The notes under the pieces are model-generated. The model had not been told where the DNA came from. It searched no databases and was given only the letters and a program-made list of their open reading frames with translations. The position numbers and the translations under genes are program-made. From Pycnopodia helianthoides (lineage: Eukaryota; Echinodermata; Asteroidea; Forcipulatida; Asteriidae): a stretch of 64,000 nucleotides of DNA. The DNA is taken from contig CM063254.1 of the NCBI GenBank assembly GCA_032158295.1, forward strand, positions 5,982,326 through 6,046,325, read 5' to 3'. Every line of letters starts with the position of its first letter. Position 1 is the stretch's first letter. Below, in pieces: positions 1 through 12,126 of this stretch.

Positions 1-1239
1 CTTTATACTCCATTGAGACTACACTCTACGCATGGAGGGCGTGGTTAATGTTCAATGATGACGATCCCTGGAGTCTCAGTTGTAAATGAATAACATGAAT
101 AGAGTACCAAAAAAAGAAGAAAGAAATTGGAGCGTACTGCCAAGTACTCTGATTTCATTTGGTTCTCAGGGAAATAATGTTATTATGGCGAGGCTTTAGT
201 TTCACATTCTGTGTTTCTGATCAGGGAGATTGACTAAGTGATCTTGCAAACAAGATCAATGTGAGTTGACAATGCTAAATGATTTTCGTGCTCTGTCTTT
301 CTGGAAATCTGATCATGCGTGATAAGTCTGACACATGAAGAAAAAAAAACTAATGTGATAATACTGTGATGATGGTCTCCATTTGTCGCACAATTACATA
401 CATTCACGATCGGTTTTCCCGGCTGCCTCTTAAGAAACAGAAATAAACACTGACCCAATTTTTATTTTTTTATTTTTGGAGAGAAAGAACGTCCTCTCTG
501 TTTATGCATGTCGACCTTCTGCCGCCAAAGGCCATAAACAAACACTCTCACAATAATGTCAACTTTGATCGTTTTAATCGATTATAGAGTTCATTATAAA
601 ACAACTGTTTATTGTTTGAAGAAACAAAGAAACTCGAGGTGGAGGTTGTTTTAGTGGGGCGTGACGTCATGGACGGCATGTCGGTTGACCAGCTGCACTA
701 TTTTTGAAAGTGAAGCGTGATTTCAAGAGGAAAGTCGTTGAAGCTAGGGTCACTTATAATTCTTTGTCAAAATAATGCTGATATAAAGGCAAATTACATA
801 GAAAGATATACAAAGTCACCTGTGAAAATTAATTTCAGCTGAATACAGTGTCTACTTGTTTAAAAAAAAAATATTTTCATCGAGAAAGTCGAATCCATCC
901 ACGTTCAGCGAGGTGACAGCAGGTACCAACAGCATCTCTGGCCGCAGCATTCGTAAACGGACACAACGGATATTTGAATTTTCAGTCAACCCTCAGCAAT
1001 CTGAGAAACGATTCATGCATAAGTCGTTTCTCAGATTCTTTTTTTTTTTCGTGTGACAAATTATACAGACATACTTCGAAGGGAATCCTTTCTCAAAATA
1101 GTTTATGCTATCAACAGCTGCATTGCTTCTTATCAAGTAAGTTTTTATGACCAGTAATATTTGGAGTATTTACCAATCTATGACCCTACCTTTAAAGATG
1201 CATCTCTCGACTTTTGGCCCTTTTGACAAAAAATCTTGA
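1..1239. other. No gene seen
   Basis: AT-rich sequence with only short unsupported open frames. It holds a CRE-like TGACGTCA at 662-669 and the perfect hairpin at 998-1037 (listed separately). Confidence 0.6.
998..1037. repeat. Perfect 14-bp hairpin
   Basis: Arms AATCTGAGAAACGA (998-1011) and its exact complement (1024-1037) around a 12-nt loop containing ATGCAT. Not part of a repeat family seen elsewhere in the window. Confidence 0.8.
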
Positions 1240-1639
1240 TTTAAAGGAACATTACAGAATTGGTTTTTGCTAACAAAACAGTTGCTGGCAGTGTAAGCAC
1301 TTTATGTAATCCACCATATACATAAACTGACAAACCTGTAGAAGTTTGAGATCGATCGGCCATCTGGGTCACGAGAAAATAGTGGAAAAACCGATTACAC
1401 ATTTGCATGAAATCATATAGATTCAACAAATGAATAAAAACGCTCACCACTGAGCGATAAACTCCAATCGGAAAATTAGTTTATTCATTTCTCATCAAAT
1501 ATGGCATTTCAGACATAAATATTTCAAGAGATGTTTTCTACTATCATTATCATTAGACCGTGTAAGTTTTATGTTAATCTGTGATCAAAAGTATATTTTA
1601 CAAGTTTTTTTCTTACCAATTATGTAATGTTCCTTTAAA
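1240..1639. mobile_element. MITE-like element, family A, copy 1
   Basis: About 400 bp with terminal inverted repeats TTTAAAGGAACATTACA / TGTAATGTTCCTTTAAA. It is homologous along its length to 5721-6112 and 20418-20813 (opposite orientation) and 10148-10530 (same orientation). No coding capacity: a non-autonomous element. Its right end shares TTTAAAGG with the next element. Confidence 0.8.
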
Positions 1640-1976
1640 GGCCATGTACATTATTGGTAAGATCGAAAAACACAATGTTCACAGATTCACACATAACTTA
1701 CATGATTTAAAGTAAGTAATGGTAGAAAGGGTTCCTTAAAATATTTCTGCCTAAAATGCTATCGTTTCTGAGAAACGAGTAAAATAATAGTAATTATCGC
1801 GCGCGATAATTTGAAAAAACAGAAAACACATAAGATCTCTTTTCACTATTTTCTCATGACCTGGATGACCAATTGAGCTCAAACTTTCACAGCTTTGTTT
1901 GTTCATGCATATGTTTAATCACACAAAATGTGGACACTGATTTTGAGTTGTTACCAAAAGTGTACAATACCTTTAA
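1634..1976. mobile_element. MITE-like element, family B, copy 1
   Basis: 343 bp starting TTTAAAGGCCATGTACATTA and ending TGTACAATACCTTTAA. A near-identical copy lies at 59351-59692. It contains a 20-bp perfect palindrome, AATTATCGCGCGCGATAATT. It abuts family A and shares the TTTAAAGG junction. Confidence 0.8.
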
Positions 1977-3426
1977 GCATTTAACAGACTGTTCCTCTGG
2001 ATGAGAAAGGTATATAGGAGCAATGCAGTATGAGATATCGCACACACAACATTCCGCCAATGATAAGTGATACCGCAGTTAATTAAAAACTTAAAAGACA
2101 CAGTGGTCAGGATCCCGCTATCGTATCACGTGACCATCACTGCCTTCACTATTTACAAAGGAGGTTGATTGAATATGCATAATGTATGATAACTTTTTGA
2201 TGAGGAGAAGTGGCTATCATTAATCAAAAATTTGAGATCAAATTTGTATTAAATTCGGGCAGTGCAAGCTTCGATGAACGGAAATGACTTGAAGAATTTG
2301 GTAAAACATCTACATCCATCATGAAGTTGCGAATAAAAATGACTCATCAGAAGCTGACATTTTATGGAAAATCCTTCTCGGTAGTCTGTAAGATTTATCC
2401 CAAGTAACAATGAAAGAATGTCTAGATGATATTTGATCTGCTTTGCCGAAGCGCTCTACGGCCGCGGTATATAAAATTCCTGTTTTTGCTCAGACTTTTT
2501 TTTTTATGACGTCCCCGCCAAATTGATAAACGACATAATTGTGTGAAATACGTATTTATTGGCAGTGTGTGAACTCGTATTATTGCTCGGTATATAGCTT
2601 GGTGAGCGGACGGCTTCGGGCGAGGTGCGCATAAAGTCACCACTGCACAAACAAATCCACCGCAACACATACCGGCACACCAAAAAAACACCCAAAGGAA
2701 CAAAACACTAGTAGTGAGTTATGATAGCGTATTAAACAACAGCGATGATCGACTGAAGGGTCTGGTCTCTTACCTCGAAAGCGAAAGTGACTTGGGAATG
2801 TTTGATGCCAGTTAACACTCGGTGACAAATCATCATTGCGTACACTAATATGATCAGTCTCCACAATTATTAGGCGCAAATTCCCCGTAATTCACGATCA
2901 ACTGGATTTACGATTTAATGAAACAAGAGAGTAGAACAGATCCAAAAGAGATTGCTAATTGGCCACATTTTACCAAGAAAAGAAAAACGTAAATGGAGCT
3001 GAATAACTCAGTATTAAGCGAGATAATTATGAGACTAGACTATACCGTCCCAAGTGTACTGCCCTAACTCCTATTAGAACGTGTACATAAAATATTATCG
3101 AATGACCATTTAAAGGTGCATTTATCACTTAGGAATTGTAAAGTCCTGGCACTGCAGAATCATCTCCTAGTTTGTGTTTGAGCTTATGAAATCAACCAGC
3201 GCCACTAATGAGCTAAGTGATATTTACAATACAAACACATCCATGTGTGTCGACCTTAAATCGAGAACATCTCGTCTATACACACATCAGTTTATAGGTT
3301 GCTCTATTGGTAAAACCAAATAATATTCTTTATCTTCGATGCAAATTTAAGATCCATGAAATTGTTGCGGTACCCGCTGCTATAAAATATAGGATTCGAA
3401 CTGCCTCTATATAGCTACCGGGCAAT
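1977..3426. other. No gene seen
   Basis: No supported exon. A TATATAAAA string at 2468-2476 and CpG-containing DNA around 2440-2620 are the only promoter-like signs, and no transcript follows them. Confidence 0.55.
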
Positions 3427-3790
3427 CTCGGTGGTCTGGTGGTAGAAGACATCTGCTCTAGAATGGCAAAGGTCAAGGGTACGAATCCCACCGAGTAATA
3501 TGCCTGTGAATCTTTGTTCACAGGACTCGGGAAAGTACTGAATGGTAATTTTCAAAGACTAGTATCCGCACTTTCTGTGACCCAACATATACATGAAATA
3601 ACAAATCTGTGAAATGTTTAGCTCGATCGGTCTTCGGAGTCGTGAGAAAACAGTGAAACAACCCATTATACGTTTTCACTGTTTGCAAACGTCGGGGTTT
3701 TGGACACGCGAGATGAAAACTTACTCATTTCCTATAAGAAAAACTACTTCAAGGGAAGTTTTCCACCCTAACCATCTTTATACCATGTAG
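3427..3790 (+). mobile_element. tRNA-derived SINE
   Basis: 3427-3495 folds like a degenerate tRNA: acceptor arms CTCGGTG (3427-3433) and CACCGAG (3489-3495) pair perfectly, with an A-box-like TGGTCTGGTGGTA and a B-box-like GGGTACGAATCCC. The anticodon arm has decayed. The body that follows, from GTGACCCAACATATACATG (about 3580), recurs at about 24778-24905, and a more diverged version at 60176-60450. Confidence 0.65.
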
Positions 3791-3799
3791 GCCTAAGTC

Positions 3800-4047
3800 C
3801 TGCGCTAAACGTCGCACTTTTGCCGAGCCGAACTCAAATGTTTTCAGTTCGATTCGACACGGCAAGAGCGCGACGTTTGTCACCGTGTCGTGCCGCTACC
3901 GTGTAGCACGACAGGGCTTGCCGTGCTACACGGCAGTGCCGAACTTAAATAAAAGGTTTGCGCTAAACGTCTCTCTTTTGTCGAATTTAATTCCCAAATT
4001 ACAACTGTTTGAGTTCGACACGACAAACGTGCGACGTTTAGCGCAGG
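3800..4047. mobile_element. CpG-rich MITE, family C, with 8-bp target duplication
   Basis: Termini CTGCGCTAAACGTCGCAC and GTGCGACGTTTAGCGCAG are inverted repeats. Directly repeated CCTAAGTC flanks it (3792-3799 and 4048-4055), an 8-bp target-site duplication as made by hAT-like transposases. The interior is unusually CpG-rich. A second copy lies inverted at 10778-11026. Confidence 0.78.
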
Positions 4048-4589
4048 CCTAAGTCAAGTGCACATCGGTGTGAACATTTGTATTTAGTCTTACCAATGTC
4101 GCACACACCCTTTTAACACACACCGGTGTATGGGTAAAACCAAATAATAAACATATTGACATTTTTTAGCGTCGTTTACACAATCGAATCGAGAATGTCT
4201 TCATTCTGTCGAACCATCCATACAGATCCATTTTGTTAAAGTCATCGGATGTCAACGAGTAGAAATCTATTAGCATCTTCCCATCTGCACGCAGTACATT
4301 GGCTGACATTGGAAGCCTGTTTTAGTCTAACAATAGTATTCGCCAAATAGCTTTCATGGGACACAAACTTGCAAGCTGCCTTTTGTTTCAAAAACCAAAA
4401 AACACGCAACTTCAAGACAAAAGTACGGGGGTAATTACATTCAATCTGTAATCTCACTGATTACAAAAAAAATTATTCCTAGGCCTATACACAGCAAATC
4501 TCAAGAGAAATATTTCTGCCTGAATTGTCTTGGAGAGAGCTTGTTCAAGAAGACCGAGCCTTCACTTTTGCCCATTTTGATTAATTGCC

Positions 4590-4956
4590 TTAAAGGCGCA
4601 GTACACGTCTGGTAATTGGAGCCTACTGATTATGTTAATCCTAAATAAATGTAAATACATACAACAAAACTAACCTGTGAAGATTTCACTTCAAAAGGTG
4701 GTCGCGTTTTTGAGATATCACCGAAAAACCGGAGCAAATATATCCATGCAGGAAGAATATTCCCCATAGGAATACACAGTTTGAGAAGCGTTTGGGGAAT
4801 TAAAAAGTGATATATTTTCCCAAACCATAGGACTTCGAAGTTAAAAGTTTCTCAAAATTCGTTATACTATGACCAAGGCTGCTGTACTCCTTACCAAGTC
4901 AGTTTTTATTGCCATTAATTTTCAGAGTCATTACCAAACGTGGACTATGCCTTTAA
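4590..4956. mobile_element. MITE-like element, family D, copy 1
   Basis: Ends TTAAAGGCGCAGTACACG and CGTGGACTATGCCTTTAA; homologous to 16778-17100. Non-coding. The TTAAAGG..GTACAC end is shared in outline with families A, B and E. Confidence 0.75.
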
Positions 4957-5720
4957 GAGATAGAAGTCATGTAGGTACTTCCTTGTTATGTTTAGTGAAC
5001 AAGCTATGGGAATTGGTTTATTCTTCCGATGTACGCGTATATACGATTATCGTGCAGGTGTATTTACCAGAGGGGCCCTTGAATTCTAATAGCGAATCGT
5101 GATAATGAAGCAAGAGTACAGATACAATCAAACATTTACGAAATCATTCCCCTGAGTGCTTTACCGAGTAAATTATGAATTGTAAAGGAAGTCACGCGTG
5201 TCCTGTATGGATAACACTTTATAATATAATTATTAAAGTAAGGTGAAAGCAATATAGCCTGTTTAGTTGTCGAGTTTGGCATCGGGGAATTTGACCACCT
5301 AAAATGAAGTATCTATATTACTATATTGATGCAGTAGTCACTGCTCAAGCGAGAAACAACCTCTTTGCAACATAAACCATCTGTTATTGCTCCTCGGATT
5401 TTATTGCTTGAAATGTTCTCATTTTCGTGAATTCGATACGCCACAGAATGACCAGCGGCTCTCGTTACGTCTGACTTTATAATATTAGGCAGAAGCAGAT
5501 ATCGTATTATAGGATTTTGAGATTGCTGTTTGATTGTTTTGATTGCTGTATGATTGGTGCTGATTTTTTTTTCCTTTCTCGCTGTCGTTTCGAAGAGTAC
5601 GGACGGAGTGGATGGATCAATGCAACAGATGGGGACTGTGTCTTATTGCTCCACGATTTGAAAACGTCACAGCATTAGAAAACGTAAACCCAAAGTGCAA
5701 TGCTTTTGTAATGGCTTCAG
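4957..5720. other. No gene seen
   Basis: No supported feature. Confidence 0.5.
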
Positions 5721-6112
5721 TTAAAGGAACATTACAGAATTGGTAAGAAAAAAACTTGTAAAATATATTTTTTGATCACAGATTTACATAAAACTTACAC
5801 GGTCTGATGATAGTAGAAAACATCCCTTGAAATATTTCTGTCTGAATGCCGTATTAGATGAGAAATGAATAAACTAATTTTCCGATTGGAGTTTATCGCT
5901 CAGTGAGCGTTTTATTAATTTGTTGAATCTATATGATTTCATGCAAATGTGTAATCGGTTTTTCACTATTTTCTCGTGACCCAGATGGCCGATCGATCTC
6001 AAACTTCTACAGGTTTGTCCGTTTATGTATATGGTGGATTTAATACATAAAGTGCTTACACTGCCAGCAACTGTTTTGTTAGCAAAAACCAATTCTGTAT
6101 TGTTCCTTTAAA
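5721..6112. mobile_element. MITE-like element, family A, copy 2
   Basis: Inverted relative to copy 1; ends TTAAAGGAACATTACAG and the complement. Confidence 0.8.
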
Positions 6113-6544
6113 ACCTCTTTGTCCTTCTACAACAATCCTTTGTCGATTCGTTCCGGTTCATTCATTTAGCTGAAAGAAGGTAAAATATAATTGTATTGAT
6201 TGCATGAGTGGTCAGCGTAGCGGTTTTTGTGGTGTTTTAATGTTTGACTTTGAGGAAGGGGTGATTGGGGAGGGGCGCTTTGGGAGGGGCGCCTAATCAG
6301 GAGTTACTCAGCTTTTTTGTTCTGTAACCATACTTTTAATTGTGTTCAATTTATTTCTTGTTGCCCTTTTACAACATTATATACCTGTATACAAACTAAT
6401 TACATTGTAATGTCACTGCATTAACTTGTCTGATCTTTTTTCTTTTCTTTTTTTGATGTGGTTTTTAAAAGAGGGTTCCAAAAATGATCAGCTATAAATA
6501 AATACAAAATATACCGAAATTGCCGTAAATTAATATAAAGTCCA

Positions 6545-6672
6545 TTATTTCAAAGTCATTGCTTTGGAACTGGCTCTGGCCACTGGGCAGGCTTTAAAAG
6601 CCACACCAGTGGATTCACCATCGCAGATGATGGAGCCCAAGCAAGGCCGGGACCATTGCGTACTGTCAGCAT
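6545..6672 (-). other. Exon-like terminal coding island on minus strand
   Basis: On the minus strand an acceptor TATTTCAG precedes 128 nt entering in phase 1 and ending at a TAA (6545-6547): 41 codons containing CLGSIICDGESTGVAFKACP. Three cysteines and a GC level above background suggest coding. A possible AATAAA lies near 6350 on the same strand. It could be the last exon of a minus-strand gene, but no upstream partner exon was identified. Family unknown. Confidence 0.27.
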
Positions 6673-8734
6673 CTGAAATATAAGATTTGAAACGTGCGTG
6701 TACATTGTGCAAATATTTTCATGTATGAACAACAGCCGCTGTGGGGGCACGTCAGGAATTCGCCAGAAGCGATGGAGCCCGTCGCTCCGCACCACGGTAC
6801 CCTGGCAGGCCGACCGTTAGCAGGGGAGCGGTTTAGCCTCGCTGCGATGCTGCGAGATGCCGTTATCTGTCAAGACGCATTACCTCATCGTGGATCCCAT
6901 CTAGGTTCCATCTTAATTGAGGATGATAACAAGGAGGATGCTGGAAGAAAGGAGGGAGAGGAGAAAATAAGAGTGTTGATTGGCGTTCATGCGAACCGGG
7001 ATTTCAAACACAGATTCACATTACTAAGCCAATTCCAAGGGAATCAAACCCCGGGAAATTCCTGGGGAGTTTTTAAGCCCATTGCAGCTATCCCATATTA
7101 GTTTCAAACTTAATTCAATTTTCCAGGGGAAAATGCCCACTCTGTCTGCTGTCCCCGCCGGGGTTACCTGCTGGCTTAACCCTACTCCCACGATAGGTTC
7201 TCCAAGGATTTTGTTTTGTTTTGTTCAATTATTGTTTAAAAACAATAGGTGGAGGAGATATCCCAAACTCCCTTCAAACGCGATAAACTAGAGGAACATT
7301 TTAAACGTTTATTTGTAATAAGCCCTTTTTTATCAAGCTTTAGTTCGTTTTTCTTCTTCTGAAACTAGGTGAAAGGAGGAACGCCTCTAGCCCCGCTGCA
7401 ACGCCAAATTGAGAGCAAATTGAGACCAAATTGTGAATATTGCAATTCTGTCTACAATTTTGGATGCAGTCTAGAACGTCTGAGTATACTGTGTTACTAT
7501 GTTATATGCCTTCGTCCGTTCCCCCTTCCCACTCAGTGAAAACTGTGGGAGGGGGGCTGCCTGTCCCCAACTGAAGATACCAATCGACCGTTCTGTAACC
7601 CCGAGAACGAGGTTGAAAACAGTTTGCGCACACGCCTTAATTCGAGGAAAACGAATTAGGCAGAGGCCTACCGATCGCAACGGACCTAAAGTATTCATAA
7701 GACGATATTCCCAAATAAATAAATAAATAGTTCAATTGTGACGGGATTTTTTAGCCGTTTAAATGAGAGGTTTAATGGCAATAATTTGTGCGATTGTGTG
7801 GTTATCTTTTAAAACCAATTTGGTAATTGATTTTTACCATAAACATGTGCTCATTGGGAGGTGATAAAGAGAATCTTAAAGTAATATAGGTAGAGACTAT
7901 AGGCCTAATTATGTTGATAATTTATACTAAACGGATGGTGCTCTTTTCTAAAGCATGCATTGGCTAATTATTTTGTTTTACCCCCTTGCCAAAACAATAC
8001 CAACATTTGTTCAAATTTTCTAAAAAGATGAAGCACATAACTTCAGAAGACAATGAAGTGATCTGGTTCCCGCCGTACGAAGGTGGAGGAGGAACGGTCC
8101 TCTACTGAAGAAGGAACGAGCATTCACCCCCAAAAAATCAAAATCCACACGGTAACGTATCAAATAAAAAAAGACAATTCTCCTGCAACAAATTTATTTC
8201 TGGGCAATGTGTTAAGCAATAATTCGCTACTCAAAAAGATCTATATGAGCTTGGGTTATGTGAACAATGTTACGATGATGTAAGGTGGCTCTGCCCAACA
8301 AACCAAAATAATAATAAAAATGTTAAAAACATCATTTACTAAATTTATTATCAAGGCAAAAACTACCCTTTTATATCTCATTTAGGGTGAATTGTTTGAG
8401 GGCCAACTTTGCTCTCTTTTTTTTTTGCTCATCGCATTTAATTGCATCGCAAATTGTTCACCAAGGTTTTACATTGTTCATGATCCTCATAACTCCAGGC
8501 AAATCATTATGGGCGATTCGTCTTCTGGGTCTGACTGCTGTAGACGAAGACAAATTCCAAACAGTTCATAACCCCAAAACTCCTCGGGTTTCCTTTTACG
8601 GGGGGGGGGGTAGAGGGATTGTTCTCACTTTTGTGTCCATTCTGTGTTTGTTGTTTTGGCGACGACTCTCCCTCGAATTGAAACGGTCCGGTCTCATCGG
8701 GAAAAAATAGATAATGCGCGCGGCTGCTCATCAG
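6673..8734. other. GC-richer stretch, no proven gene
   Basis: 6720-6920 and 7500-7690 are richer in CpG than neighbours, and 6694-7101 is an open + frame of 135 codons with no recognisable domain. A small perfect hairpin (TAATTCG 7638-7644 / CGAATTA 7652-7658) is present. Nothing here can be called a gene. Confidence 0.4.
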
Positions 8735-8867
8735 CGCCGCCAAGGGACAGCTCTTTGAAAACTCATTCGCGGTAACAAGCGGCCATCGCCAGGTCTGTTT
8801 CATTGGGGACAACAATGGGCCCAAGCAGGGAGTAAATAGCTCGGCCGGCTTCCCCCCTTTGAAGCAG
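8735..8867 (+). other. Exon-like coding island, unknown protein
   Basis: An isolated GC-rich block with an acceptor-like CATCAG before it and a good donor CAG/GTAAGA after it. Only one frame is open: 44 codons beginning AAKGQLFENSFAVTSG, with QVCFIGDNNGP and ending GFPPLKQ. The other two + frames stop early. The acceptor lacks a strong pyrimidine tract, so the start is uncertain. I do not recognise the protein. It could be an exon of an unidentified upstream gene or a conserved remnant. Confidence 0.3.
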
Positions 8868-10147
8868 GTAAGACTCAGTAAGAGCACTGACCTGCTTGGA
8901 CAATACAACGGCTCCATGCCCATACGCTTTAGGTGTTTTTTCTCTCTTTTACTTGGGTGGATTCACCTGGGATGATGATATTAATTAGCCGTATATGACA
9001 ACACACTTGCAAAGGATGCTTATTTAAAGTACTTGCAATTTTTAGAATTGGATCTCGGTACTTAGTAAATCACAATACTAAGAATTTACCAACACCGTGT
9101 CACTGTCACGTAATGAATATTTTACCTGCCAGTTACAGAGGTGTAAATAACCTGTTTTTTTAAGTCATGAGCTTGTTTGTTGGAAGACATGACAACAAGG
9201 TGGACCAAGAGGCTAACCAAAATGGCAACCTAGAAATGGAAACAGAAGAAGAGGAAGACAGAAGAGAAGATGGAGAGACGAAATCCAAACAAACACAAAC
9301 ACGACAACTTGGGCTATAGAGTAAGGAGAAGAGAACGGAAATTGCATGAGGAGGGCTATCTCCAACAATGGACGAACACAGCCTAGGCTAATAATGACAT
9401 GTAGGTGCCGTAAAAAAGAAAATCCAGGCACGATATTTGGTAACCTGGTTCTTAAATGCAATATTTGTCCATGCTCGGGATATTTGTGAGCTTCGTCAGG
9501 GTGAAACCTTTTTGATGACATTCAGCCCAGCCCTTAAAGTCACCCACATACCTTTTCCCCTATTTTCCCTGTTATATAAAGAATGCCTTTATAGATGAGA
9601 CAGTTGGACCACACAGCATGCACAGAAAGTGTAAGCCGTTGAATAACCCCCAAACCGTCACTTTGATCACAACGAACCTGTTGAAGCTATTTAAATGCTC
9701 CGACTATTTGAATAAGAAACTTGGTGTTTACTGTCTCTCTATGAAACGCGTATAAAGTTAATAAGGTCGAAACATGATACTACTTTCTTTACTGCCCCCT
9801 GGAATGGCTGTTATAAGAACGAAGTTATTTCACTAAACAAAAGCACCTTTTAACCCCCTACTTTCGAGATGAAAAGCATGCTAAATTTCTTCTCGAACAG
9901 GTCGATTTTTAGACGTCATGTTTCCAAAAGCCCAAATCGCCATTATAGCTTTCATGATTGTCTGAAAGTGCTTTATTTCGGACGAAGATTAAGTGATCTT
10001 CCTGCCTGCCGTGCCAGCTAATGTTCGGGTGAGGCTTGAGGAGTGCTGCTTATTTTCTCAGAAAAAATGCTTTCAATCATGGATGGATTAATTGTCTTGG
10101 TAAGAATATCCTCCTCAATCACAAGTTAAAGGACCACCGATGATGAT
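8868..10147. other. No gene seen
   Basis: No splice-bounded open frame or repeat family recognised. Confidence 0.5.
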
Positions 10148-10530
10148 TTTAAAGGAACATTACAGAATTGGTTTTGCTAACAAAACAGTTGCTGACAGTG
10201 TAAGCACTTTATGTAATCCACCATATACATAAACTGACAAACCTGTAGAAGTTTGAGATCGATCGGCCATCTGGGTCACGAGAAAATAGTGAAAAACCGA
10301 TTACACATTTGCATGAAATCATATGGATTCAACAAATGAATAAAACGCTCACAGAGCGATAAACTCCAATCGGAAAATTAGTTTATTCATTTCTCATCTA
10401 ATATGGCATTTCAGACAGAAATATTTCAAGGGATGTTTTCAATTATCATCGTCATTAGACCGTGTAAGTTTGATGTAAATCTGTGATCAAAAGTATATTT
10501 TTTCTTACCAATTCTGTTATGTTCCTTTAA
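10148..10530. mobile_element. MITE-like element, family A, copy 3
   Basis: Same orientation as copy 1; both terminal repeats intact. Confidence 0.8.
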
Positions 10531-10777
10531 GTGTTGGAAATGTACCGACCTGCCTGGGAAGGAACTCTGCCCATAGAAAGAAAAATATATTTGAACCCGT
10601 TTTTGTCAAGTATAGTCGGAATAAAGACAGTGTACAAAACTCATCATTATCACGACATAATGTTAACATAACACGCCATTTTCTCATTGAAGACACATCA
10701 ATCTTTGCAATAAATCTTCCATGGGTCAACGCAGTGGCGCAACTATAAGGGGTGCACTGGGGCACGTGTCCTTTAGG

Positions 10778-11026
10778 CCTGCGCTAAACGTCGCACGTTT
10801 GTCGTGTCGAACTCAAACAGTTGTAAAATTAGGAATTAAATTCGAAAAAGAGCGACGTTTAGCGCAAACCTTTTATTTAAGTTCGGCACTGCCGTGTAGC
10901 ACGGCAAGCCCTGCCGTGCTACACGGTAGCGGCACGACACGGTGACAAACGTCGCGCTCTTGCCGTGTCGAATCGAACTGAAAACATTTGAGTTCGGCTC
11001 GGCAAAAGTGCGACGTTTAGCGCAGG
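10778..11026. mobile_element. CpG-rich MITE, family C, copy 2
   Basis: Inverted relative to 3800-4047, with the same CCTGCGCTAAACGTCGCAC ends. Flanks CCTTTAG and CCTTAGA resemble each other, consistent with a decayed target duplication. Confidence 0.78.
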
Positions 11027-11730
11027 CCTTAGAGATATTAAGGAGGTTGCTATATAGCGATAATTAAATTGATTTTTTTTTAATTGACTACTTTTGCATG
11101 GTACGATGCAAAAGTAGTTGAACATTTTTTAGTTCAATTCAATTTGACATTTATTTGCAGTAATGTGATTTATCGAAATTCATGAGTTGGTGGATGCAAT
11201 CATTCATTACGTCGAGTGTCAGTGCAGAACAAGCCGACGAGTACGAAAATTAACAATAACGGTTGATGTCAATGACCCCCCCGCCCCAAGTTGAAACTTG
11301 TTTTAATATTAGAATTATCAGAGTAAAATTGTACATTTATTTTTCCAATATGATAATCCCATTGTGCAGTATCTATTTTTACATTTAAGTCAGATTATAA
11401 GAAAAATAGTAAATGGCGTATAACAAGAGCGGAGTGCCAAAAAGGGGCTTGCCATGGTTTAAGAAACATGCAAACGGAAACTACAGTTTAAATTGGCCAG
11501 AAGTGCCTCCCTATAAATGTGATTCACCCCTTTGTGCCCCCTAAGATTTTACCCTGGTTTGGGAGCTGGTTAAATGGTGACAAATATTTCCTCCATGTTC
11601 GGAAAAACACTTTATTTTTGTCTGAATACTGCCTTGTTATACATTCGGTTTGCGGTAACACCATGTGTAAAAATATCTACTTGCTGTGTAGATTTGTTCT
11701 TTAGAGAACTTGTCTTGCTATTTATTCTAC
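11027..11730. other. No gene seen
   Basis: AT-rich; a short inverted repeat CTACTTTTGCAT / ATGCAAAAGTAG lies at about 11089-11116. Confidence 0.5.
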
Positions 11731-11733
11731 TAC

Positions 11734-11945
11734 CGCGGAGTAGATTTTCGGAATTCGAGAGACTTCTCAGTTCTGAAAAGAACTGTCCTGCTTATTAACT
11801 ACTACCTGGGCGGGAGGTAGGAAATCAGCCTGGACTACTACTTTAGCTTTGTGGATCGGGGGACTTCTCGTAATTAACTGCACTGCCGCGGAGTGAGTTC
11901 TTTTTGAAGTCCCCCGATCCACAAAGCTAAGATCGGTTTCAATTG
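11734..11945. repeat. Cluster of hairpins including a 25-bp perfect inverted repeat
   Basis: Arms 11843-11867 and 11906-11930 are exact complements (25 bp, 38-nt loop). Nearby CTACTACCGCGGAGTAG, GTTCTGAAAAGAAC and CTACCTGGGCGGGAGGTAG form smaller hairpins. They lie 300-500 bp before the candidate promoter. Confidence 0.8.
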
Positions 11946-12126
11946 AACAATTCTCCAAAAGACAACTTCAGACTAAGTTAGTTATAATTGTTCCGGACAG
12001 TTGTATCAGTGACCATTTATTTTTTAGCATGAAGTCTTCCTCCGTGGTTTTTGTATGTAAAAACCGTAAGCCCAAGACTGACCAGGGACTGGCGTGCCGT
12101 CTGTAAACTTTATGCTATAAGCTATC

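Noticed and set aside
2468..2476. TATA-box promoter
   Set aside because: TATATAAAA with no downstream exon or splice donor to support transcription.
6694..7101. 135-codon + open frame
   Set aside because: Overlaps the opposite-strand exon-like island, no domain, and no splice borders that agree.
8507..8923. 138-codon minus open frame
   Set aside because: Antisense shadow of the better-supported + island at 8735-8867, with poly-P from a G-run.
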